A stretch of 64,000 nucleotides of DNA from Brachycybe producta (lineage: Eukaryota; Arthropoda; Diplopoda; Playtdesmida; Andrognathidae), in contig JAUPFP010000013.1 in NCBI GenBank assembly GCA_036925085.1, forward strand, positions 4,270,655-4,334,654, read 5' to 3'. A program made the translations under genes and the position numbers. The notes beneath the pieces are model-generated. The model searched no databases. It was given only the letters and a program-made list of their open reading frames with translations, and was not told the DNA's origin. Shown here piece by piece: positions 33,192-44,785 of the stretch. Each line of letters begins with the position of its first letter. The first letter of the stretch is position 1.

Positions 33192-33966
33192 TATTAATTA
33201 TTAATTATTTTTTAGGAATTATTTTTTTATGAAGTGAGGCCCCTTGTATTGTGAGGCCCTAAGCTGCAGCTTTTTTAGCTTATAGGTAAATTCGGCCCTG
33301 TGTTGGTCCTAATGATCCGGCCAACATTGTGTTTGGCCATTGGTACCACTATTGGCTGTACTGATCGATGGCCCAGTGATAGCAATGATAGCTAAACCTG
33401 TCCTCAATGACTGATATTATGATTTTTAGAGACAACAGTTAGTGGGCCATATGTATTTTTTGTAATATTGGGTAAACACTGAATGACCCAAGTCCCAGGC
33501 CAAAAGGTTGTCGCCAACTACCAACATTAATTTGTACATTGGGCCAACATGTTGTGCTACTTGAGTTTTTATTTTCTTACTTGCTGCTTTTTGTTATGTA
33601 GTTTTCGTTGTTGTCGTACAATAATTATTAGCACCAAACAAAAAGACATTTCTTATTGGTGTCCAGTTTCTTTTTTTTTTGGAATATGACTAGCCTTAGA
33701 AACTTTGGAACAGTAGTTGAATCACTTCATAGTATTTCGATGTTTAATCATATATATGGTTAAAACTTGGTCATTTTCAAACTGACGAAAATTTAATTTA
33801 AAAGACGTCAACATAGTGATACTCTTAAGTGATTAACCCTTTCAGTCACAAATTATGTTGCAGTTATCAGAAAATTCTAAAAATTTATGTATTGATTATA
33901 AATGATAATACTATGACACTGAATTTTTTTTAGAATTTTTATTTGCATATTTAATGAGTTACAAAT

Positions 33967-33984
33967 TGTCCACACATGTGGACA
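33967..33984. promoter_or_regulatory. Subterminal palindrome of piggyBac, left end
   Basis: TGTCCACACATGTGGACA, a near-perfect palindrome about 120 bases from the left tip. The right end has ttgtccacagctgtggacaa at 36400-36419. Such paired sites are candidate transposase-binding sites. Confidence 0.6.
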
Positions 33985-34074
33985 CAGTGACGTCGTCATC
34001 ATAAAACATTCTTAAATTTTATTTATTGAAAATTAAAAACATTTTCTTATTGTGAATTGAAATGAAGTAAAAAC

Positions 34075-36026
34075 TTACACAGTGTGAAATGCTTTGAAAC
34101 ATGAAAAATCTCGTTGAATGCACAGATAAACTGCACATTTTTCACAATACATACGTGTTTTACGCATGCATTTTGCATACTTGCAGCGGCTCGCATTTCG
34201 ATCATCCATCATAATTGGCCAATGTCCCACAGCATCAAATCTAACATCGTTTCCGGGAGTAGAAACTTTTGGACCCCTTTTTGCTTTAGGTTCCAACACA
34301 TCAATGCTAGTAGGCCTGCCTCTTTTCTTTTGTTTGTCAATTCCATGTTTGACTAAAGCTTCAGCAATTTCCATTCGAAAATGCATGAGATCTAGTTGTT
34401 GCTTTTTTGGAATTCGTTCTTCATGCGATTGCTTTTTATATTGTATCCAGCTATTTGTTATAGCTGCATCAACTACATGAAATATCATTCTAAGGGTCCA
34501 TTTCTTCGATCGAACATGTATTCTGTACAGCGAAATAAGAAAATCAAGCTTGTCCACTCCTCCCATTGAGCTGTTGTATAATTTGACAACTTCAGGCCTT
34601 GGAACTTCAATGTATTTTTTCTCTTGCTTACTCCAACGCTTTGCAATGTCTTCATTCCCTTTACCAACAAAATTAGAAGCTAATGTCACACACTTGTTGT
34701 CAAGCCACCTAGTGACAACAATGTTTCCATCCATCGTTACAATGTCTTCACTGAACCCACGATCTTTTTTTCTTAGTTGAACATCACTTAGAATTGGCGG
34801 TTTTCCTAAACGATTAGTACGCACTGTACCTGCACACAGTATTCCCTTCTGCTTCAGTTCCAATAACAGTGGTACTGATGTAAAAAAATTGTCAATGAAC
34901 AGTTGAAAATTTTTCTGTTGTGGGACATCCTTGCATAAATGTAACACAACTCCAGCACCTAAACCAAATGCTTTCATTACATCCTCTTCAATTTCTGTTG
35001 TTTTCCCCTGATAAACAAGTAGATTGTATGTAAGCCCACTCTCACCACACAACATAAAAATTTTAATCCCCCATGGTGTGGGTTTCCCTCTAATATATTG
35101 TTTTATATCTAGTTTTCCCTTGAAAGGGACCATCTGCTCGTCAATAGATAAATGTTGCTCCAATGGAAGACTTTTACTTTTATTCAAAAATGAATCTAAA
35201 ATTGGACGCACTTTCCATAGTCTGTCCTTCTTTTGTGTGTTTGGTTCGTCATTTATCAAATGCAAAGCATTGCGAAGCAGAAAAAACCGGTTACTCGTCA
35301 TTAGGTCGGCAACAAACGAAATTCGTGTAATTGGCTCCCAATATTGTCGAACACGTGGAAACGAAAGAGTTCCCATAACAATATGAATTGCAAACAGTGC
35401 TCGAAGTTCAGTGGCTGTAGTATTTAGCTCAGTTCCATTTGATTTTAGGAAGTAGATGTTTGTCTCTTCTGCCATTTTTTCAAACAGTTCCAGAGGAAGG
35501 TATTCAAAAAAGAATTGAAGTGGATTTTTTACCTCGTCAATTACATCAGTACTTTGTTCTTCCCATGTTACATCTGGTGGAATAAATTCTCGATGGCGCC
35601 ATTTTATTTGTTGTTTTTTTCCTGATTTTTGTTGTGTAGGGGGTTCAACCTCATCATCTTCAGAATCAGATGCAACAGCTGTTGGTGACACTGATGATTG
35701 AATAGTTCCATTATCTATGTGCAACTCTTCATTCAACTCTTGCTCATCACTATCTTCAATCTCATCACAATCAGAAACATCACCATTCATAATTCTAGCA
35801 AACAGTTTTTCTGCCTCAGATGGTTTTGTAGAATATTGAATTTCTCTTTGTGCCCGGTTTCCATAAAAAGATTTCACCCTTATCTCAGCATAACTGCAAC
35901 CTAATTTATTACAAAATAGTTTTATCAAATAATTCACAACAAAAAAATACTAAATAAGTAGAATATAAATCATAAAAACTAAAACCACATAGTCTTACTT
36001 GGTTCATGCTCTTCATTGTTTGCCAT
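34075..36026 (-). CDS. piggyBac transposase (DDD/E type), one small 5' intron
   Basis: The main open frame runs 35937-34075 (620 codons), but its first codon is GTG. A better model starts at an ATG at 36026: exon 1 36026-35999, a 98-base intron (GTAAGA donor, ATTAG acceptor), then exon 2 35900-34075, in frame, 617 residues. Numbered on the 620-codon frame, the acidic N-terminal region is at about 40-100. The DDE_Tnp_1_7 core has Asp at about 266 (S-I-D-E-Q-M), 349 (F-I-D-N-F-F), and 462 and 465 (G-G-V-D-K-L-D). The C-terminal Cys-rich zinc-binding segment is at about 585-613. Length and all motifs match full-length piggyBac transposases. It cuts and pastes at TTAA in the nucleus. Confidence 0.92.
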
Positions 36027-36399
36027 GTTTATGACCACTTAGTCACTGTGTCCACAAATGAGGACGTCTCAAATAATACACTTGATGCAGCTAAATTATG
36101 GACACAAATTTCAAGCAAACTTCACTAAACAGTCAATTTACCACTTATAATGAAGTTCTGTACCTTATTTGCTAAAAAACACGCCAATATATCGAAAATA
36201 AACGAATTTACAAGATGCTGAAACTGCAAAAAAATAAGCCTAATGACTACACAAAGAAAAATACACTTTATTTACTAAAATATGCAATATATGGCGCCAC
36301 TGCCTGTATACTACACTTCAATTAGTCCCTATGTGTGGACTTATATATATAGAAGTAAAAAAAAATATTTAAAGAAGCTTCAGCTAATGGACAAACTTA

Positions 36400-36419
36400 T
36401 TGTCCACAGCTGTGGACAA
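36400..36419. promoter_or_regulatory. Subterminal palindrome of piggyBac, right end
   Basis: A perfect 20-base palindrome built on TTGTCCACAG and its complement, immediately inside the right terminal repeat. It is related to the left-end palindrome at 33967-33984. Confidence 0.7.
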
Positions 36420-36436
36420 ATGACTGAAAGGGTTAA

Positions 36437-38070
36437 GCTACTCTTCTTGTTTCTCTTCTTGTTTCTAAAACAATTTAAAGTTCCTCCTCTTAAGCTTTGC
36501 TTCTGAAAGACAGCATAAACAAGAGTTTCAGGACCGTTTACTCTTTAAAAACCACCTTATAAAGTTTATAAATTTGTATACTTACTGGTATTTATAAAGC
36601 ATTGAATACATATATGAGAGTCTAAACTTTTTTTGAGTGACATGTTTTACCCTTGTCAATGTAAAATTTGTCTATGGCTTATTTTTTTTTTCTGTAGACT
36701 AGTTTGAACATTTGAAAGAGGCAAAAAAAAAACTTATTAAGTCTAGTGACAAAGCAGCTTCTTTCTTTTTTGGGAGAGCCTTAAGGTCCATAGGGGCCAG
36801 ACATAAGGCTTTGTTTACAAATAAGATGGTAAGGAAAGAAAAGTTAGGTTGAGTTATATAAGAAGGAATGAAGGAAGAAGGGTATGGGGTGAGGTGGTTG
36901 GTTATATATGGAAGTCACTTTATGTTGTCTTTCATATTGAATGCTTTGACAGGCGTAGAATTTTCTAATAAGCATTTCTCAGATCTCACTTGTCATTTTT
37001 CTAACTGAAAAGAGGCTAAAGAGCTAGACCCCTATATTGGACATACTTTTTAGCTTCTTTAGTGGTCAACGGAAGAAAAGGGGCAATTGAAAGAATAATA
37101 AATGTGACCATTATATTTTTTTCGTGTGTCACTTAGGCCTATTACCAAAGTTATAAACGTTTTTTTTTTTTTTTCTTATCAGAAATTTAAAAAAACTCAA
37201 CATTTTTCTTATATATTTAGTTTTTTCTTTGCTGTAAACAAATCTTATTAACAATTTAATAGACTTGTTTTTAAGGGGTTTTTGTTTTCAAATTTATTTT
37301 AATGGTATTATATAAAACCTTGTTAATGGTTTTTATAAAAAGCTTTTTATCATTGAAAATTAATTTGACACAACAAGCATTGGCGGCACCACCACCATCA
37401 CCACCTTGGTTCTTTCTTAACTTATTTTTCTTCTCTTTTTTTCTTATGCAAATCGGCTTATAAATTATTTTCTATGGTCAATAAGTAAGCTTTTTATCAG
37501 TTTAGTTTTCCATCAGCTGTCATGTACAATTAATTTCATGGAGCCCATTTAGAATAATAAGATTCCCAACCCTTTTTTTTTTTTTTCTTTTTTCTTTTCA
37601 ATCTTTTATCAGACTTTGATGAATATAAGTAGGAGCTTTTATTATGTTTATCACTTAAAAGTGGGGATGAAAAATTTTTTTCTGTGCAATTAAGTACTAG
37701 ATAATGTTTGAAACGAATAATTCGGTAGTAAAATGTATGATATTTATAGCATTTTAGTGTACTAGTATTTGTAGGTATTTGAATAATTAATTACTCTGTA
37801 AAAGTAGCTCAGAAAGAGAGAGAGAGCCTATAAAAGAGGGTCAGTTTAGTCCAAAAACAGCATAAATACATTTTCAGAATAACCTGTTGACTCATAAAAT
37901 CCTAAATTTTTTTAGCCTGAACCCCTCTGACGTCACAAGCTTCATCTCACGGTGAGACAACTATACATCCTTTCTGTATCGCGATGTGGATTTATTTTCA
38001 TCTGTTTTTAGAAAATTGTCAAACGATATTTGTATTTCCCTTTTTCAATGGATTTTTCTAGTACTTGTCA
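36437..38070. other. AT-rich spacer, no gene recognised
   Basis: Long T-runs (37159-37174, 37570-37585) and no credible coding sequence. It could be intronic sequence of the host gene whose exons appear at 43969 and 53584. Confidence 0.4.
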
Positions 38071-38079
38071 CCTTTCTCT

Positions 38080-38286
38080 ACAGGCAATTAGAAATCGGGG
38101 AGAACTTCAGTTGGTTCCACCCTTGTTATGATGACCGGCAACTTCTAATTGGTTTGTTGTGTGGTTTCGACGTTGAAAAGGGCGGAGCAATCTGACGTGA
38201 GACTACATAACCAACCAATTAGAAGTTGCCATCGTCATAACAAGGGCGGAGCCAACTAAAGTTCTCCCCGATTTCTAACTGCCTGT
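38080..38286. mobile_element. Fold-back MITE, family F1, with 9-bp target duplication
   Basis: The ends acaggcaattagaaatcggg and cccgatttctaactgcctgt are inverted, and the inverted similarity runs through most of the element (gcaacttctaattggtt and reverse). CCTTTCTCT flanks it at 38071-38079 and 38287-38295. A 9-base duplication fits the Mutator-like superfamily. Relatives are at 39216, 44093, 50063 and 52600. Confidence 0.88.
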
Positions 38287-38776
38287 CCTTTCTCTTAGCC
38301 AGACGTCATACAAATTTATCATGGTTTTTCTCCTATTGTAGTTTACATGAATTCTGGTTAAATATGCAATTTTCATTAATATAATTTTTTTTATATATTC
38401 AATGAACTCTTGACACTGACGCCGCTTCCATTTGAAAAGCATGCGTGACCTTAAGTGTGGCTACCACTAAGGCGGCGCTTCATGTAAAGAGGGCTAAAAT
38501 TACAAGACAGCCTATGGGAATAACATAGGTTTTGCCTAAATAATTTTTCTTTTCACTCGTGATAATTACAGTACTAATCATATGCTTACTAACATAAATA
38601 TATTAAAGAGCAAAATGAGGGCTTAATATGCGCTCTAGGTTACATGAGGGTTAAAGCCAGAAATAATAAAGCAAAAGAGAGGGCGACGACCGTTATCAAT
38701 TTTGAAATCATGTTTCAACCATTAAAACTAAACAAATCACAAGTGTCAGTGCAAGGTTTTCGAATAATACAAGGCA

Positions 38777-38861
38777 TTATATGAAACTATATTTTTTGTT
38801 GTGTTTTCGTCACTTCTTGTCGAAGTGACGAAAACACAACAAAAAATATAGTTTCATATAA
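38777..38861. repeat. Perfect 40-bp hairpin with 5-base loop
   Basis: 38777-38816 is exactly complementary to 38822-38861, with the loop TTGTC. No mismatch is visible. The stem is AT-rich outside and contains tcgtcacttc next to the loop. It is not part of the F1 MITEs. Confidence 0.93.
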
Positions 38862-39215
38862 GTTTACAGTGTAGACACAAAAACAGCTCCCATGATATAA
38901 TATTATGCAGCTCTATTCGATTGACAATCCGGAAATAGACCAGCTAAGGGCGTTAGCAAATGAGGCAGCAATTGTCTGCATCGGTTGAACGTGAAACGTC
39001 ATTTTGACGTCACATTCAACCAGCCAGCAATTTGTATTTGACATGTTGCTTATTGAACTATGAGCAAATATGACTTAGTTACTTGTAGCTCTTGTTCCTT
39101 TAGGTCTGTAGCAAACGAGGCAGCCAGCCGCCTTCCCCAAATTGCTGCTTGCAACGGCTGAAAGTGACGTTCACTTTTGCTAGCAGCACATGAGCAGCAG
39201 TTGAAAGTACATGCA

Positions 39216-39407
39216 TTTAGAAATCGGGACGAACACAAGTTGGCTCCGCCCTTTTTATGACGACCGGCAACTTCTAATAGGTTTGTTACGTGGTTCGACG
39301 TTAAAAAAGGAGTGGAGCATGTAACATCAGACTACATAACCAACCAATTAGATGTTGCGTTCGTCATAAAAAGGGCGGAGCCAACTTGTGTTCGTCCCGA
39401 TTTCTAA
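39216..39407. mobile_element. Fold-back MITE, family F1 variant
   Basis: The inverted ends tttagaaatcgggacgaac and gttcgtcccgatttctaaa enclose the same ggcaacttctaat / agatgttgc arms as 38080-38286. The outer acaggca tips are lost. The sequence before it (38930-39190) has other short inverted words (ctgcttgc, gtgacgttcac) but no clear element. Confidence 0.8.
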
Positions 39408-39485
39408 AGCAACCAATTTCAAGCAGCAAATCCTGTGTTGCCCGGATCCACCAGAGATCGGACTCAGGAAGCAATTGAAAGACAG

Positions 39486-39630
39486 GCAGTTGGGCGCAGC
39501 CAGAATAATTATGTTAGCCCCGCCCTTTTATGAGCATCAGACCAATAACAAACACCTAACAAACGGAATCAAGCGCGTAACAAAACTAAATAACCAATCA
39601 GAACGAACTTTTTTGGCTGCGCCCAACTGC
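39486..39630. mobile_element. Small MITE with gcagttgggcgcagcca ends
   Basis: 145 bases with 17-base perfect inverted ends. AT-rich flanks, no coding content. Confidence 0.82.
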
Positions 39631-40130
39631 TTCTATTGAATTAAGTAAAAAAAACAATGACCTTCACCTGCGCATATAATTAAAATTCTTTTTGGTCGTC
39701 TTCCAAAATGAGGGAAATAAATAATAAAATGTTTCTTGATAGTAAGCTTCAGCACCTTTCTTTATAATATATATTATTATACCGTGCCCGCGCACGTACA
39801 TAAAGTGACCATGCGCAAACGACTTCTACATTTATACATGTATACGGTAGCAATTAATGAATTAGTTTAGGTAATATTAAAAAAAATATATTGCGACCAC
39901 CAATGAGAGAGTACACGTTAATTTGATTGCATTGCAAATAAATATTTATTTTCAATTAGCTTGTATTATTAATTCATTACATGTGTAGTTTGTTCGATAG
40001 TAATTTTAAACAGACAAAATGTATCAAATGAAAATGTGCATTAAAATACAATAAATAATTTAATGAAATGGATATTGAAGTGCACATATTTTTTTTTTTT
40101 GCTGACTTAAAGTAATCAGTTTCAGGTGAT

Positions 40131-40282
40131 TTAGTGTGGTGGTAGGTCACCTCTGTAGTCGTAGCAATTACCATCGCAAGTTCGTTGGCCGTTTACTGTT
40201 TGTACGCAATAAGTGTAGTACTGACCAGAACAAGTTACGGGACAGTTTGCGGGGTGATCTTTTGTACTGGTGTGACGACAAT
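40131..40282 (-). CDS. Diverged second exon of the cysteine-rich peptide family (gene 8)
   Basis: After a TATAG acceptor (plus strand, just above 40282) the exon opens in the family's phase and codes 49 residues before a TAA. It has six cysteines spaced C-11-C-3-C-7-C-9-C-3-C, S-G-x-Y-Y-T-Y before the fourth cysteine and C-Y-D-Y after the sixth. The constant features (11, 7, terminal C-Y) place it in the family, but the noncoding flanks do not match. No signal-peptide exon was found within about 1.3 kb upstream on the minus strand. A GTAAGT donor is present at 41296-41291 that could belong to an earlier exon. It is either a gene with a distant first exon or an orphan exon. Confidence 0.6.
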
Positions 40283-40477
40283 CTATATTTATAATAGAAT
40301 ATAAGATATATAATTTAAATTACAAGAATGTAAGGAAAGAATCACACACGAAACGCCATATTTCTTTGTGTACAAAAAGAACACCTAGAATATTTTTATT
40401 TCTATTTTATGATTGTTTTTTTTTTAGCGTGGTTTGATTCTTCCCTTAGTTATTAAAACTATAAAACTATTGCTGTC

Positions 40478-40786
40478 ATTAAGGTGTACCCCAAAGTGAT
40501 TGGGACAAACTTCTTTGTAAATGGGACAACATCTACTGGCAATGGACAACTTGGGACAACACTTTAAATTTTTTGGACAGCTTTTATTTTTGAGAAAAGT
40601 TGCATACCAAAATTGGGGTACACCTTAATGCCATACCCCAAAGTGTTTGGGACAACTAAAACAACAACTGAAATAGAATATATAGCCAATGGACTGATTG
40701 GGAGAAGTGACATTTTTTTTTGGACAGTTACCATTTTTGAGGAATATAAGTGTAAACATTTGGGGTATACCTTAATGCCATACCCC
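40478..40786. mobile_element. Two tandem fold-back elements (accccaaag ... ttggggt)
   Basis: 40478-40630 has inverted ends cattaaggtgtaccccaaa and ttggggtacaccttaatg. A second, similar unit with ends ataccccaaagtgtttggg / atttggggtataccttaatg follows directly and shares the boundary. Confidence 0.8.
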
Positions 40787-40799
40787 ACATGAAGATATT

Positions 40800-42290
40800 T
40801 CTGTAACCATTAATAGTAGAAGCATGGAAACTTTTCCATTGGCTACTTTTGACTAGATAAAATCACTAGTTTCAACTGGGTTTCTTCCATGGTTAAAACC
40901 CAAATTTTTTTTTGTTTAATTTTGTGTTTATAATGCAAACTTTACGCCCAAATTCGAAAAGAAAACTTGGCAGTTTTGAACTTTTAACTTGAACCCTCTT
41001 TGAACAAGGTTCGAACACAGAAAAAAAAATATTATAAGTTACTCATTTAAACAGTAATTTTTTTGTTGAAATGTTTCAAGTTGAAAGTTCAAAAAGTTGG
41101 TTCTCTTGTTGAATTTTGGGTTAAATTTTATTCTGATAAAGCATGAAAATATTACTGTAGTCAAATGTGCCATAATATAAATAAATATTGTTAACAGGTG
41201 TGGTATATCCTTTATTACTTATATACCAATTAAAATAATTCTGCTCAATTATTTTTTAAACAAAGTTAAAACTCATTGGTTTAATTATATACTTACAACT
41301 GTGTGTAAAGCTGGAAGATTACTGTCCAAGTTTTCTGATCAAAGGAATAAGCTGATGTTGGACATTGTAGGTGATTTATTTGGCTTAAATACTTGTTCGA
41401 ATGATATGTACAAGAATATGTTAAACGTCCTTGTCATTCATGTTGATTAATATTATCTGGAATTAGTTTTATTTTTTCCTTGTTGATTGTCAATATTAGC
41501 ATCATAATATAGAAAGGGGGAAAGTAGAAATAACTTCAATAAACAATCGAGTGTCATGTGTATTAACTTCAGTTATTGAAATAGTTGTCTATGTAAAGAA
41601 TGAAGCTCAAATAAGGCTTTTTGTGATTAGCTCTAAGTTGCAACGGCTCTACCTATTGGCCGCACTCCACTAGTGTAAGGTGAGGTCAAGGGTGAGGTCA
41701 GCCACTCTGATTAAAGGGTTGGAAAGCTGTTTTTTAAAGGCAATAATCACTCCTTGACAAGTTGCCCCACGGAGGTTGTGACACCCACAACACCCCTCTC
41801 TTGGCTACGCCACTGCCACACTCAGACATTGAACCAGAAGCTTATTGTTTGCTGTGCCCTCTTTCCCCTTTCTATGTCGTAATGAGGAATGGTTCTCAGT
41901 TGCTCCAAGAATAGTCACCCATGTTTGCTTAGATAAATTTAATACGAATTCGCGGTATTGTCTTCAATTGTAGTTATAGTGATTCTAATAATATTACAGC
42001 TGCGATTTTCATGAATATTTTTTATGTTCAAATAACTCTGACCTTGTTGAGGTATTCGAATGTAAATGTATTGGCAAGATTTAAAAAAATGTGTTTCAAA
42101 AACAGTATGGAACATACATGTCATGTTCTAATTTGGTGAAACTCAAAGAATATTCTAATTTCATTGTACACATTTGCGTGCATTTCATTCACATTTTTTA
42201 ATGGCTCGTAGATTATGGCAATTGCCATTACACGTTTTTTTTAGATGAAAGCTGTATGTGTTAAAAATATTTTTCTGAGTAATTTTTGTT
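40800..42290. other. Spacer, no gene recognised
   Basis: AT-rich. 41640-41820 is a less AT-rich patch with repeated ggtgaggtca words. No coding signal beyond short frames. Confidence 0.4.
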
Positions 42291-42293
42291 ATG

Positions 42294-43129
42294 GCACATT
42301 CACACTAGGCTGGTTGTAGCCCTCTAGCAGCATAGTGTGAACTGCTACCAGCAGCTGCTTTCCCCAACAGGCCCGGCATTTTAACAGTGGCTGGTGAAGT
42401 TGAATATGTCCAACTTTAGCAGCTACAAGCTGGTCATGTGACTCCCTTCTTGCTATTACCAGTGTGCTACCAGCCAGTGTCCCTGGTAGTTGCACTAGTG
42501 GGTAGTTGAAACTCCACTGCTTGGGTTGGTTGGTTGTTAGTTTTGTGTTTTTGCACGATGGTGATTGGATGACTTGCACTGCTAATACCAGCAGTGACTG
42601 GATAAGTGTGAACCCAAAGCAGCTGCTGCTTGCTGTTGCCACTAAAGCGGCAGTCACACTAGGCTGGTTTACAAGCCGCTGGTTGCTGCTGGCTATTAGC
42701 AGCAACAGCAAGCAACAGCAAGCAGCAGCTGCTTTGGGTTCACACTTGTCCAGTCACTGCTGGTATTAGCAGTGCAAGTCATCCAATCACCATCTTGCAA
42801 AAACACAAACTCTAACAACAACCAACCCAAGCAGTGGAGTTTCAACTACCACTAGTGCCACTACTAGCAACAAAAAGTTCACACTAGATGGCAGCAGCAG
42901 GAAGGGAGTCACATGACCAGCTGGTAGCTGCTAAAGTTGGACATGTCCAACTTCACCAGCCGCTGTTAAAATCATTAGCCCGCTGGAAAAAGCAGCTGCT
43001 AGTAGCAGTTCAGACTATGCTGCTAGAGCGCTACAACCAGCCAGCAGCAACCAGCGGCTGGGAAACCAGCCTAGTGTGACTGCGGCATAATAACCAGCGG
43101 CTTGTAAACCAGCCTAGTGTGAATGCGCC
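42294..43129. mobile_element. Nested pair of CAG-rich MITEs in opposite orientation
   Basis: The outer element has ends ggcacattcacactaggctgg and ccagcctagtgtgaatgcgcc. A second copy of the same family, inverted, is inserted at 42647-43086 with ends gcggcagtcacactaggctgg and its reverse. The body is rich in CAGC/GCTG words. A further copy is at 51418-51828. The short open frames across it are artefacts of the repeat. Confidence 0.85.
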
Positions 43130-43968
43130 TTAGATATTAAGATATTAAGATGCATCAGTCACTTGCAAAAATACGATATCATAATTCAGTGACATAAAAT
43201 ATGAGTGTCGACATTTTATTAAAATTAGTCACAGTTGCGAAAATTAAGTTTACTGTATTATTTTTAAACGATATGGCAGTTTTTTTAAATGAATAACAAC
43301 GATTTATGGAACAATGTGTGACCCCGGCTTTAAATCTATTGTATAAATGATTTGAGTTTTCTAGTTTTTCTTATAGTTTTTTTTTGTCTCTCCACTTCAA
43401 TTTTTTTTGTCTTTTATTTCTCCTGACTGATACCATCATTGACATTCTTAACATGATGTCATTTTTGCTTCATTAACCTTCCATCGTTCATTTTCTCTAT
43501 CTTTAATGTTTATAAAGGTTTTTTTTTCGTTGCTTTTAGATGAGTGGCTCTGTGTGTGTGCTTTAGGTTTTTTTTTTTTGGTCTTCTTCCCGTAAGGATG
43601 TTTTAGAATGAACAAAAAAAGCCACTTGCACGCTTCCATTCTTTTGTTTTTATTGCTAAATTACACACTTAATACTTGTTTTTTTTTTGTTATTTCTTTA
43701 AAGAGATTGAAGTCTCCCGAAAATAACTACAGTGATATCTTTTTTATATAATGTGTGTATATATATATATAGGCTTCAATATATCTGACCAGTGGCCAGC
43801 CTCATAAATGTCGTCATCAATACTTTTAATTTTTTTTTGTTGCTAGAAATGTTCTTTTCTATTTTCTTTCGTCAGTTTTTTTTTGGGTGATACTTGTAGT
43901 TTTTTTTTTTTCTTTACTGACTTCAAATAGTAATTCTATTTTTGGTCTCATTTCTTTTATACCTTCAG
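43130..43968. other. T-rich sequence, probably intron
   Basis: Pyrimidine-rich with many T-runs, leading into a good 3' splice site (ttataccttcag) at 43968. No other gene seen. Confidence 0.45.
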
Positions 43969-44030
43969 GTTCCACACTGATGCAATTTGCTGATGTCTAT
44001 AGAGAGATTCAAGAGAAACACCTTACTATA
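43969..44030 (+). CDS. Host-gene internal exon, possibly I-BAR/BAR domain
   Basis: A 62-base open segment between a strong acceptor (polypyrimidine, cttcag) and a perfect GTAAGT donor. It reads in phase as S-T-L-M-Q-F-A-D-V-Y-R-E-I-Q-E-K-H-L-T-I. With the exon at 53584-53655 (phase 0 junction) it forms a charged helical segment that resembles, from memory, the A-E-V-H-R-Q-I-Q region of the I-BAR (IMD) domain of BAIAP2/IRSp53-like proteins. Those domains bend membranes at actin-rich protrusions. The stretch is short, so the family call is tentative; that it is a real exon is more likely. Confidence 0.5.
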
Positions 44031-44092
44031 GTAAGTATACACATTCCTAAACCTATTCGTTATTATAGTCCTGTTTAGCAGTAGTAGTAGAT

Positions 44093-44230
44093 AGGCATTT
44101 AAAAATCGGGACGAACACAAGTTGGCTCCGCCCTTTTTATGACGACCGGCAACTTCTAATTGGTTTGTTGTGTGGTTCGACGTTGTAAAGGGCGGAGCCA
44201 ACTTGTGTTCGCCCCGATTTCTAAATGCTT
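44093..44230. mobile_element. Fold-back MITE, family F1, short form
   Basis: Ends ggcatttaaaaatcggg and cccgatttctaaatgc, with the F1 arm gcaacttctaattggtttgt present once. Internally deleted relative to 38080-38286. Lies just downstream of the exon at 43969-44030, within the intron. Confidence 0.8.
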
Positions 44231-44785
44231 GTGTACTACGTGTACCAATGGAAATGTATTTCCAAAATGTTTTCTTTACACATTTTTTACATAATGTGCT
44301 TTTATGTAATCTACAATTTTCATAATGTTTTTTTGCAAAATATATGCAAATGAACGAACAATGAAATACAGTTCTGGTTATTCTGCGTTTCAGAAGCAGC
44401 TTTAAGGTGGCTTTATAGATATTCAATTTGCTTTTGTCCCTCCGGATGGCGTTACTGCAGTGGCCAATGCTATGCTCTATAGACGTTTTTGGAAAATTTG
44501 GACGCAAAGACGTCAAGCGAACGTTTTTTTTTAGAAACAACATTACGAAAAAAAAATTCAAATTGTTTTCAAAACTAGAATGGTAAAAGATTATGCTAAA
44601 AAAAATTTCATCGCAATAATATCTTTAAAAAATAAACATTTTATTGTCGTTTGAAAATAACCAGTTTTGGGTTTTTTTTTAAATTGACAATTCATGAAAA
44701 AATGTTTTGGTATTTTTTCAACCCTACATCAATATTTCTTTGTCTAGTTTATAAAACACATTAAATTTCTTTTTTAGTGTTGTGC
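44231..44785. other. Intron-like AT-rich sequence
   Basis: No gene or repeat recognised. Long A and T runs. Confidence 0.4.

Larger units (their letters stand above)
32071..33300. mobile_element. hAT transposon remnant with 8-bp target duplication
   Basis: Ends are cagggccggattta and taaattcggccctg (inverted repeats typical of hAT elements). Both sides carry TGTTGGTC (32063-32070 and 33301-33308), a perfect 8-base target-site duplication. The interior holds only the last part of a transposase (minus strand, 32865-33056) and a nested MITE, so it is an internally deleted, non-autonomous copy. Confidence 0.92.
33837..36432 (-). mobile_element. Apparently complete piggyBac transposon
   Basis: 2596 bases bounded by CCCTTTCAGTCA at 33837-33848 and its inverted copy TGACTGAAAGGG at 36421-36432. 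TTAA is on both outer sides (33833-33836 and 36433-36436), the canonical piggyBac target. Inside is one intact transposase gene on the minus strand and subterminal palindromes near each end. Intact ends, target site and coding frame together suggest a recent insertion that might still be mobile; activity is not shown by the sequence alone. Confidence 0.93.

Noticed and set aside
34114-35904. Plus-strand open frames of up to 120 codons
   Set aside because: Shadows of the piggyBac transposase on the opposite strand.
33837-36432. Idea that piggyBac and the palindromic PC4 element form one Teratorn-like fusion
   Set aside because: They are 25 kb apart, each has its own boundaries, and no shared terminal sequence is seen.
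42289-43079. Ser/Leu/Gln-rich frames of 60-140 codons
   Set aside because: They run across the CAG-rich MITEs and their inverted copies.
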